From contig JACMNL010000108.1 in assembly GCA_014378525.1 (NCBI GenBank), forward strand, positions 1 through 64,000: 64,000 nt of DNA. Direction: 5' to 3'. Origin of the DNA: Bacteriovorax sp. (lineage in GTDB: Bacteria > Bdellovibrionota > Bacteriovoracia > Bacteriovoracales > Bacteriovoracaceae). Position 1 is the first letter of the stretch; every line of letters starts with the position of its first letter. Positions 7,062 through 14,495 of this stretch are shown piece after piece. The notes under the pieces were generated by a model, which saw nothing but the letters and a program-made list of their open reading frames with translations, ran no database searches and had not been told where the DNA came from. Position numbers and translations under genes: made by a program.

Positions 7062-8504
7062 ATGACTAAGTCCAAAAACTTTTTCGAACGACTCAGTATT
7101 ACTCAAGAGCTCACGATCAGTGTTATTGCGGTCATTTTTTTAATGATCTCGCTTTTAGGTTTTATCGTAGCAAAAGCACTGATCAAAAATAACGAAGAGA
7201 AAATTGCCTGGCAGAAAAAATCCAACCTGCAGATTGCAATCAGCCTTCTGTCTGACCCTATCTGGACCGTCGATACCAACAACATTAAAAACGCCGCAGC
7301 TACTTTCGTAAAGGAAGACAACCAGATCATCGCTGTCCGCGTTCTCGATGAGTACGGGGACAACCTGGTTGAAAGCCGCGACCCTTCAGTAAATGGCTCC
7401 GAGTTCAAGGAACTTTTAAAAAGTAAAAACCGCTTCATCGATGCCGGCGATATCAAACGTAACAACGAAAAAATCGGAAGTATTGAATTCATTTATTCAA
7501 CCCAGAAATTCAACGATGAATTGACTCTTTTAATTATTAAGCTCGGCCTTTCATTTTTCGTCGTAGGTTTAGGCTTCGGTTCCATTATTTTATGGCGCCT
7601 GAAAAAAACCATCACTGAGCCGGTAAACCGTATCGTAGAGATGTCGGAAAAAATCGCCGAAGGAAATTACCAGTTCCAGGTGGAAGAAGAATATGTTCTC
7701 GAGTTCCAGCAGATTACGGACGCATCGAACGCCGCTATCCGCGCGATCAACGAAAGAGATCTCGAGCTGAAAAGACAGATTGCCAAAGCGGAGCAGGCGA
7801 CAGTCGCAAAGTCTAATTTCGTATCGACCATGAGTCATGAGATCAGAACGCCGTTGAATGCCATTATCGGTTTAACAGAACTGACTCTGGATTCAGATTT
7901 AACCACTGATCAGAGAGACAACCTGGAGACCGCAAAACTTTCTGCCGATTCTCTACTATCAATCATCAACGACATTCTCGATTTCTCTAAAATTGAAGCT
8001 GGGAAACTTGAACTCGAGGCTATGGATTTTGATATCGTCGAAGTTCTTCAGGAGTGTGAAAAAATCCTGGCCCTGTCTGCGAGAAAAAAGAACATTGTTT
8101 TAAGCTCCTCTTTTACAATGGACGAAAATTATGTTTTTAAAGGTGACCCTTTCCGTGTCAAACAAATTCTTTTAAACCTCATCAACAACGCTATTAAATT
8201 TACATCTGAGGGCGGAGAGGTTCATGTAAGGCTCGACGTTCTGGATCGAATCAATCGCGGAGCGCTCGTTAGATTTGAAATTCAAGATAATGGAATTGGT
8301 ATCGACAAAAATAAAATGGATAATCTCTTCGAGGCCTTCAGTCAGGAAGACCAGAGTACAACTAGAAAATTTGGTGGAACAGGTCTGGGACTTTCTATTT
8401 CTAAAAAACTTATCGACCTTATGGGCGGTGTGATCGGTGTGGAAAGTAAGGTTGATGTTGGAAGTACGTTCTGGTTTCAAATTCGATTGAAAGAGGGGCG
8501 CTAA
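7062..8504 (+). CDS. Membrane sensor histidine kinase (HAMP-HisKA-HATPase)
   Basis: 480 residues. TM1 is near 20-42, a periplasmic loop of about 125 residues follows, TM2 near 165-190, then HAMP, a short coil, HisKA with the phospho-acceptor in MSHEIRTPLN (His about 259), and a catalytic domain with NLINNAIKFTS (N box), DNGIGID (G1) and GGTGLGLSIS (G2). No receiver domain, and no response regulator is adjacent, so its partner is encoded elsewhere. The stop codon is one base from the start of a periplasmic binding-protein gene, so the two are translationally coupled and the binding protein may present the signal. Confidence 0.93.
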   Translation: MTKSKNFFERLSITQELTISVIAVIFLMISLLGFIVAKALIKNNEEKIAWQKKSNLQIAISLLSDPIWTVDTNNIKNAAATFVKEDNQIIAVRVLDEYGDNLVESRDPSVNGSEFKELLKSKNRFIDAGDIKRNNEKIGSIEFIYSTQKFNDELTLLIIKLGLSFFVVGLGFGSIILWRLKKTITEPVNRIVEMSEKIAEGNYQFQVEEEYVLEFQQITDASNAAIRAINERDLELKRQIAKAEQATVAKSNFVSTMSHEIRTPLNAIIGLTELTLDSDLTTDQRDNLETAKLSADSLLSIINDILDFSKIEAGKLELEAMDFDIVEVLQECEKILALSARKKNIVLSSSFTMDENYVFKGDPFRVKQILLNLINNAIKFTSEGGEVHVRLDVLDRINRGALVRFEIQDNGIGIDKNKMDNLFEAFSQEDQSTTRKFGGTGLGLSISKKLIDLMGGVIGVESKVDVGSTFWFQIRLKEGR

Positions 8505-8505
8505 G

Positions 8506-9288
8506 ATGCGCACCTGTTTGATAACAATTTTATTTTTACTTTCTACATCAGTTCTCCACGCAAATACTCTTAAAATTGTCACTGGCGAGTATGCACCTTA
8601 TACAGGTGAAACACTTAAAGAAGGTGGTGTCAGTACCCAGGTGATCAAGGCCATTTTTTCTGAAATTAAACAGCCAATCAAAATAGAATTTATTCCATGG
8701 AACAGGGCCATGAATAATTTAAAGTCAGGCAATGCCGCAGGATCATTTCCCTGGACTAAAAATGCCGAGAGAGAAATCGATTTTTTATATTCTGAACCAC
8801 TTCATAAATATAAACTTATCAGTTATGTCAGAAATGATTCCATACTTCTGAAGACTTTTGATCTGAAAGGAAAAAAAATATGCCAGCCGAGTGGATGGGA
8901 TATTTCTTTTTTAAATGAAGCATTTGCAACAAAAAAAATTACCATCGAGCGTCCTATCAATATGGAGTCCTGTTTACAGATGGTTTCTCTCGGAAGGGTT
9001 GATATCGTCATCATGAATAATCACGTCGGCGCAGAATTTCTCAATAAATTATCTCTTAAAAATTCTCCTATCACTGGAATTGATAATGATTATTTTGGAA
9101 AAGAGTTTGCCCTTTATTTTATTGTTTCGAAAAAATACCCGAATGCTAAAAAAATAATTGCAGAATTTAACAAAGGACTGGCACTCATTAAGAGCAATGG
9201 AAAGTATGAAAAATTGACTCATGAGTTATTAAAAAAAGAAACTGTTAAATCCAGTTGCGGGACTTGTAGTCGGCTAGGGTCACTTTAA
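8506..9288 (+). CDS. Periplasmic solute-binding protein (SBP_bac_3-like)
   Basis: 260 residues with a Sec signal peptide (cleavage near LHA-NT). The mature part has the type 3 solute-binding layout: TGEYAPYTGETLKEGGVSTQVIKAIF at the N-terminus, FIPWNRAMNNLKSGNAAGSFPW, a LKGKKICQPSGWD second-lobe entry, and a terminal LIKSNGKYEKL helix. No ABC permease is nearby; it starts one base after the histidine-kinase stop, so a sensory ligand-capture role is more likely than transport. The 3' end overlaps the convergent epimerase gene by 44 bp. Confidence 0.85.
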   Translation: MRTCLITILFLLSTSVLHANTLKIVTGEYAPYTGETLKEGGVSTQVIKAIFSEIKQPIKIEFIPWNRAMNNLKSGNAAGSFPWTKNAEREIDFLYSEPLHKYKLISYVRNDSILLKTFDLKGKKICQPSGWDISFLNEAFATKKITIERPINMESCLQMVSLGRVDIVIMNNHVGAEFLNKLSLKNSPITGIDNDYFGKEFALYFIVSKKYPNAKKIIAEFNKGLALIKSNGKYEKLTHELLKKETVKSSCGTCSRLGSL

Positions 9289-10231
9289 TCGTTCTTTCAA
9301 AATTGTAATTATAGACCTGACCTAATTCCACTTCACTTTTTGTCCCGTCACAAGTCCAGTTGGTGGCCTTCAATTCATAATATTTATCGGGAGTCAGTCT
9401 GAGCGAGTGCGGACGAATCTTGTATATTAGTGCCAGGAATGACGTAAGTATTTTGAAAAAAATTAATGGTAATGGAAGATAAACCAGCCAGCTTTTTTTC
9501 AATTGCTTTTTAATCTCCATAATAATTTCATTGAACGTTACAGTCTGAGGATTAGAGCTGTAATAAAGCGATGCTTTTCTTTTCTCACAAATCAGTAAAA
9601 TTGTTTCAACTAAATCAAATACACAAACAAAACTATAAAGTTTTTCTTTTGACCCTTTTCCAGGAAGAATAACAACACCGCTTTGAACCATCTTAAAAAT
9701 ATCCAGTACGGCCGGATCGCGAGGCCCTATGACCATAGGTGGTCTCACTATAGCGGTAGTCCATGTGTTTGGTGCATTTTTCTTTAAAATTTCTTCGGCC
9801 TCTTTTTTAGAGCGGCCATAAATACTGATTGGAAAATCAATATCAACTTCAGTACGTTTTTCTGCTCCAAGACTTGGACCTGCGCCTGCAAGACTTGCAA
9901 TCAGAACGAAATGTAGTTTTTCATATTTTGTACGTAAACTGTTAACCACGTTTCCAGTGCCTTCAGCGTTTACGCGAAAAAAAACTGATTCGACATATGA
10001 ATGAACGATGCCTGCAGTATGAACACAAGTATCCAGATCAGACGGTAGAGCATTTACCCAATGAAGGATGGCCTGATCAACGTCACCTTGAATGACTGTT
10101 AATTTTGGATTTTTTAATTCAAATTTATTTGGAGATCTAACCAGAGCAAAAACTTCATGGCCTTCTTTTAACAGGCGCTCACATAAATGAGTTCCGACAA
10201 AACCACTGGCCCCTGTCACTAGTACTTTCAT
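9245..10231 (-). CDS. NAD-dependent epimerase-type reductase, putative ceramide reductase (CerR-like)
   Basis: 328 residues, extended short-chain dehydrogenase. The N-terminal Rossmann motif is VLVTGASGFVGTHL; the catalytic YGRSK pair lies near residue 140 with an upstream Ser; RPPMVIGPRD is the typical substrate-loop entry. It starts on a TAATG overlap with the GNAT gene, third in the operon after serine palmitoyltransferase. In Caulobacter an epimerase-family protein (CerR) reduces the 3-keto group in sphingolipid synthesis, and the operon context suggests the same job here. Sequence alone would also allow a sugar-nucleotide enzyme. Confidence 0.75.
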   Translation of the reverse strand: MKVLVTGASGFVGTHLCERLLKEGHEVFALVRSPNKFELKNPKLTVIQGDVDQAILHWVNALPSDLDTCVHTAGIVHSYVESVFFRVNAEGTGNVVNSLRTKYEKLHFVLIASLAGAGPSLGAEKRTEVDIDFPISIYGRSKKEAEEILKKNAPNTWTTAIVRPPMVIGPRDPAVLDIFKMVQSGVVILPGKGSKEKLYSFVCVFDLVETILLICEKRKASLYYSSNPQTVTFNEIIMEIKKQLKKSWLVYLPLPLIFFKILTSFLALIYKIRPHSLRLTPDKYYELKATNWTCDGTKSEVELGQVYNYNFERTIKVTLADYKSRNWI

Positions 10232-11355
10232 TAAATGTCTCTATGAACCAGGCGGTAGCGTTTATAAGCTTCACCTGACATACGAATTAGAGGTTTATTC
10301 ATCTCTACGTTTGTTTCCAGAATCCAGCTCATCTCCACATTTTTTATGCGGGGATTTTTCTGAAGCATGATCTGAAGGTTTTTATAAAGGAGAGTTTCAA
10401 GTCCCATTTTGCGGTATTCTTTTTTAATACCCATCATGATAACTCGTGCGCGGTTGATACGCGATTTTGCAGTTAAGATTTTATAAATCGCCATTGGAGA
10501 TAGATTTCCACTTGGGATTTGTTTGAAGACCTGGTTTAAGTCGGGAAGTGCAAGAATAAATCCGGCCTCAACTCCATCTACCATCGCATACTGAATTAGT
10601 GTTGGATCAGCGATTGATTTTAGATCTTTAGCTGTGTGATAAAATTCTTCTTTCGACATTGGAACGAATCCCCAGTTTTCTTCCCAGGCAGAGTTATAAA
10701 TATCAAACATGATATCCAGTTCCTTCAGCCAGTTTTTCAAATTGAGATTTCTATAAGTAATACGAGCTTTCTTTTCAGTACGGGCAGCGATGTCTAAAAT
10801 AACTTTCGGCATCTGAACATCGGGGCTCATATTGTAAGCGAGAAGATCCATCGCTTTCGTGAAACCAAGATTGCTTAGTAGTTTTTCATAATAAGGGGGA
10901 TTATATGTCATCATCACCTGTGGAGCATCGTTGTATTTGTCGACTAAAAGCCCGCACTCATAATTTGTTCCATGGTTCATCGGACCCTGCATAGAAGTCA
11001 GTCCGCATTTTTTTAAATATGTTGTAGCTGTATCGACAAGAATTTTTGCAACTTCCTGATCGTTGATAGCTTCAAAAAAGCCAAAGTGGCCGATCTTATT
11101 TTTTTCAAATTTATTGTAAGTGTGATTGTGAATCGCCATGATTCGTCCGGCGACTTTTCCATTTATTTCAGCAACCCAGGCCTTAACGTCTGCAGTTTTA
11201 TAGAATGGGTGCTTTTGATTGAGTAAATCTTTGACGGCCATTTTTAATGGCGGAACCCAATGAGGGTCATTCTTGTAGATTTTCCATGGGAAATTTACAA
11301 AAGTACTGGTGTCTTTTTTATTTTTGAGGTCCAGTTCGCGAATTGAATAACTCAT
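10231..11355 (-). CDS. GNAT-fold acyltransferase, putative bacterial ceramide synthase
   Basis: 374 residues, twice the length of a simple GNAT. It opens with an IRELDLKNKKDTSTFVNFPW segment and KNDPHWVPPL, has a GPMNHGTNYECGLLVD central segment, and a second GNAT-like half with ARVIMMGIKKEYRKMGLETLLYKNL (acyl-CoA loop) and a terminal NKPLIRMSGEAYKRYRLV. This large acyltransferase family accompanies bacterial serine palmitoyltransferases; in Caulobacter the member in that position N-acylates the sphingoid base. The operon position supports that role. Sequence alone shows only an acyltransferase fold. No membrane helices. Confidence 0.72.
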   Translation of the reverse strand: MSYSIRELDLKNKKDTSTFVNFPWKIYKNDPHWVPPLKMAVKDLLNQKHPFYKTADVKAWVAEINGKVAGRIMAIHNHTYNKFEKNKIGHFGFFEAINDQEVAKILVDTATTYLKKCGLTSMQGPMNHGTNYECGLLVDKYNDAPQVMMTYNPPYYEKLLSNLGFTKAMDLLAYNMSPDVQMPKVILDIAARTEKKARITYRNLNLKNWLKELDIMFDIYNSAWEENWGFVPMSKEEFYHTAKDLKSIADPTLIQYAMVDGVEAGFILALPDLNQVFKQIPSGNLSPMAIYKILTAKSRINRARVIMMGIKKEYRKMGLETLLYKNLQIMLQKNPRIKNVEMSWILETNVEMNKPLIRMSGEAYKRYRLVHRDI

Positions 11356-11371
11356 GAAGCTTCCCCTCTAA

Positions 11372-12643
11372 CTAGTGCAGGTTGCTTGGAATTTCAAAAA
11401 CTTTTTTCGCTTCTGCGAAAACTTCAAGAACTGTCGCCAGGTCTTTTTTGTCATGAGAGGCCATGTAACTTGTTCTGATTAGTGCTTCCCCTTTAGGTAC
11501 AGCAGGTGGAAGAACCGGAGTTGCAAATACGCCATTTTCTTCCAGGAATTTTGTCATCTTAACAGCTTTCATATCATCGCCAATGAAAAGCGGGATGATT
11601 GGAGTTTGCGATCCGTATGTGAAGAATCCAAGATCTTTAAATCCATTTTTCATGAACTCAACGTTTGACCATAAATTTTCAAGGATAGAAGGATCGTTTG
11701 ATACAACGTCGATACAAGCTGAAACAGTAGCAACTGCAGCAGGTGGCATTGAAGCTGAGAACATAAATGATCGTGCCGAGTGACGAACGTAATCGATTGC
11801 GTCTGCAGATCCTGAAATCACTCCACCGATTGAAGCAAAAGATTTCGAGAATGTTCCCATGTTGAAATCAACGTCTTTAACAACGTCGAAGTGGTGCATA
11901 GTACCGCGTCCCTGAGGACCCATAACTCCGAGGCCATGAGCATCGTCAACGTAGACGTAAGCGCCGTACTTTTTAGCAAGCTTTACTATTTCCGGAAGAC
12001 GTAAGATATCGCCTGTCATTGAAAAGACACCGTCAGCTACGATGATCACGCGGTTAAAGCGTGAAACGTTACTTTCTAGCAGCTCCTCAAGAGAGGCCAT
12101 ATCATTATGTTTGTATTTAAATGTTGTTCCAAGAGCGAGTCTTGAAGCATCGATGATAGAGGCGTGGTTTTCAGAGTCAAAAAGCATTAAATCTTTTGGA
12201 CCACAGATCGCTGAAAGCGCACCCAGGTTTGCCTGCATACCAGTTGAAAAAACGATCGCTTTTTCGTGGCCTAAATATTTTGCAATTTTTTCGTCTAGTT
12301 CTTCATGGATAGAAAGGTTTCCGTTTAAAAAACGTGAACCAGTACAACCAGTACCAAATTTTTCTATAGCTTTGATTGCCGCTTCCTGAACAACTGGGTG
12401 GTGAGTAAGACCAAGGTAATTGTTTGATCCGATCATGATCTGCTTTTTGCCTTTTACTGTAACAGTAGAAGCAGCAGTGTCTTCGATCGCTCTAAAGAAG
12501 AAATATAAATCATTATCACGAAGCACATTTGCGCGTTCGATAATTTTACTATCACTGAAAGGTTTTTTGGCCTTTGTGATGACGTTATTACTCATGTCTT
12601 GCTCTTTAAGAATTTCTGATGTGTTGTGTTTCATAGACGGCAA
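11372..12643 (-). CDS. spt: Serine palmitoyltransferase-like PLP enzyme
   Basis: 423 residues of the alpha-oxoamine synthase family. It would condense serine with an acyl thioester to 3-ketosphinganine, the first committed step of sphingolipids. Visible are SNNYLGLT, GTGCTGSRFLNGN (typical of serine palmitoyltransferase; Kbl and BioF differ here), the DDAHGLG PLP aspartate loop and the Schiff-base lysine in GTFSKSFASIGG. The start is uncertain: TTG 12643 has AGAGGAG 5 nt upstream, ATG 12634 is in frame, and ATG 12595 (MSNNVITK) has a weaker site. The next gene starts 16 bp downstream. Confidence 0.87.
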   Translation of the reverse strand: MPSMKHNTSEILKEQDMSNNVITKAKKPFSDSKIIERANVLRDNDLYFFFRAIEDTAASTVTVKGKKQIMIGSNNYLGLTHHPVVQEAAIKAIEKFGTGCTGSRFLNGNLSIHEELDEKIAKYLGHEKAIVFSTGMQANLGALSAICGPKDLMLFDSENHASIIDASRLALGTTFKYKHNDMASLEELLESNVSRFNRVIIVADGVFSMTGDILRLPEIVKLAKKYGAYVYVDDAHGLGVMGPQGRGTMHHFDVVKDVDFNMGTFSKSFASIGGVISGSADAIDYVRHSARSFMFSASMPPAAVATVSACIDVVSNDPSILENLWSNVEFMKNGFKDLGFFTYGSQTPIIPLFIGDDMKAVKMTKFLEENGVFATPVLPPAVPKGEALIRTSYMASHDKKDLATVLEVFAEAKKVFEIPSNLH

Positions 12644-12712
12644 AACTACTCCTCTGGAGCGCTATCGTCAATTATTTAAGCCGACTGTGAAAATAATATC
12701 CTAACAATATAG

Positions 12713-12737
12713 TGACTAAAAAGGTACCAAAGGTTCC
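12713..12737 (-). terminator. Weak terminator-like hairpin after the PilZ gene
   Basis: On the minus strand GGAACC-TTT-GGTACC (one mismatch, 3-nt loop) is followed by five T. It separates the PilZ gene from the sphingolipid operon on the same strand. Confidence 0.35.
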
Positions 12738-12769
12738 GTATTTATTGATCTAAGTGTTTAATGTTTAGT

Positions 12770-13540
12770 CTAGTCGACTTTCTTGGACAGGATGGTATCG
12801 AACTTCTTTTTCATCTCTTCACCACGTGCCTCGGTAGAGATCTTTATATAGAGTTCGTCCTCCGTTTTGCGTGGAAGATCTTTAAAAGCGATTCCGACTT
12901 TAACTCGTCCGCTGGGTTTACCGGTTTCATCGGCAAGGGGAATTTGAACGGCAATCTGAACCATGGGAACGTGGTAATTTTTGCGGTCGAAGCGCAACGT
13001 GCAGTCCTGAAAGATTTTACCTTTTGCGAAACGTTCAACATCAGTAGCTTCAATGTTGAAACTGGTTCCGGAAATTGAAATATCTAATGCATCAAAAACC
13101 TGTTCATCAACTTTAAATTGAATAGGGATTACATCGCTGGCGTTTAGTCGAAAATTTCCGCGGGCCTGACTCTTATATATTTCCTGCTGGATTTCCAGCG
13201 AGTATGTTAAGTCTTCAGGGTGGAATTTTAAACGTCCGCCGGTGAAATAATTAATTTTATCTTCGATAGGAACTTTGATCAAAACTTGTTTTCCTGCTTT
13301 AGTAGATCCGGTGATTTTTGTCATCAGTTTACCAGTAGGTTTTAATTTTATGATTCGTGGATTGGCGAAGTACTCAACGGCTTCATAAATTTCTGCCTTG
13401 TCTTCGTTTTCACCTTTTTCCCAGATTGTCAGAGGAGGAGAATCATCCAGCGTACAATGCATCAGCATTGTCTCAGCAAATTCATCGTGAGCTGCCACTT
13501 GAAAATAATGTTTTTTATTCGGGTCCTTCTTTTCTGTCAT
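12770..13540 (-). CDS. PilZ-domain protein, predicted c-di-GMP receptor
   Basis: 256 residues, cytoplasmic. The C-terminal half is a PilZ domain with both nucleotide-binding signatures intact: RGNFR (RxxxR) near residue 130 and DISISG (D/NxSxxG) about 40 residues later, followed by the barrel strands through VKVGIAFKDL. The N-terminal 120 residues form a second beta-rich domain resembling a YcgR-N/PilZN flagellar-brake type fold, though I cannot confirm this. The C-terminus is lysine-rich. It is upstream of the sphingolipid operon with a 126-bp gap, so probably a separate unit. Confidence 0.87.
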   Translation of the reverse strand: MTEKKDPNKKHYFQVAAHDEFAETMLMHCTLDDSPPLTIWEKGENEDKAEIYEAVEYFANPRIIKLKPTGKLMTKITGSTKAGKQVLIKVPIEDKINYFTGGRLKFHPEDLTYSLEIQQEIYKSQARGNFRLNASDVIPIQFKVDEQVFDALDISISGTSFNIEATDVERFAKGKIFQDCTLRFDRKNYHVPMVQIAVQIPLADETGKPSGRVKVGIAFKDLPRKTEDELYIKISTEARGEEMKKKFDTILSKKVD

Positions 13541-13603
13541 ACTTAATAATCGGTACTTATCCTACATAACTTTAATTGATTATAAGCTAGACCCTTAATT
13601 TTT

Positions 13604-14473
13604 GTGACTTTGGTTGACGATTTGAGTACTATTCTCGGTCATATGGACAACTTAAATAGCTTTAATCTCGATAAAATGGAAGTGGAACTAGTAAACGGCA
13701 AGGCCGTCTACAGGATGCGTACAAATAATGGCCTGATCTCGATGAACGAGCTCATCGGGTGTGACTTCAAAATTCATTTTGATAAAGAGATCAATTGCAC
13801 CAACTGCGGAAAAAAAATTCCTAAAACTTACTCCGGTGGATATTGTTATCCGTGCTCTATAAAGCTCGCTGAAGCCGATATGTGCATTTTAAAACCAGAG
13901 ACCTGTCACTTTGCCAATGGAACCTGCAGAGAGCCTGAATGGGGTTTAAAAAACTGCATGATCCCACACTATGTTTACCTGGCGAATTCATCCGGATTAA
14001 AAGTGGGGATTACAAGAACAACCCAGATTCCTACCCGCTGGATTGATCAGGGTGCAGTCGCCGCTATTCCTATTATAAAAGTAGGGACGCGTTTGCAGTC
14101 GGGTGTGTTTGAAAAATTATTATCATCGGAAGTAAAAGATAAAACTGACTGGAGAAAAATGCTCAAAGGCGGCAATGAGGAGATCGATTTAATCTCCCGT
14201 CGTGATGAGCTGTTTGAACTTTTTGGTGATGATCTTGATGACCTGGAAAATAAATTCGGCAGTGATCAGATATCAATTTTAGAAAACGAAATGATCACTG
14301 CGATTGAGTACCCCGTATTGAGTTATCCTGAAAAGGTATCATCCATGACTTTTGACAAGCTGGAAGTCGTAGGCGGCAAGCTTCAAGGTATCAAGGGGCA
14401 GTACTTAATTTTTGATGTTGGTGTTATTAATATTAGAAGCCATACTGGCTACAAAGTTCACCTGGAACTGTAA
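13604..14473 (+). CDS. DUF2797 family protein
   Basis: 289 residues from GTG 13604; an ATG at 13643 is an alternative. Two CxxC pairs (CTNCGKK, CYPC) and later Cys residues (CILKPETC, GTCREPEWGLKNC) form a probable zinc site. The hallmark DUF2797 stretch HYVYLANSSGLKVGITRTTQ followed by RWIDQGA is present at about residues 125-150; it resembles a GIY-YIG fold. No function has been established for the family to my knowledge. Divergent from the PilZ gene and 22 bp before pepN, so possibly co-transcribed with it. Confidence 0.87.
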   Translation: MTLVDDLSTILGHMDNLNSFNLDKMEVELVNGKAVYRMRTNNGLISMNELIGCDFKIHFDKEINCTNCGKKIPKTYSGGYCYPCSIKLAEADMCILKPETCHFANGTCREPEWGLKNCMIPHYVYLANSSGLKVGITRTTQIPTRWIDQGAVAAIPIIKVGTRLQSGVFEKLLSSEVKDKTDWRKMLKGGNEEIDLISRRDELFELFGDDLDDLENKFGSDQISILENEMITAIEYPVLSYPEKVSSMTFDKLEVVGGKLQGIKGQYLIFDVGVINIRSHTGYKVHLEL

Positions 14474-14495
14474 TAGGATTTTTAAAGAGGGAATT

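Noticed and set aside
11372-12643. Alternative call as Kbl or BioF
   Set aside because: The GTGCTGSRFLNG segment and the operon partners fit serine palmitoyltransferase; no threonine dehydrogenase or biotin genes are adjacent.
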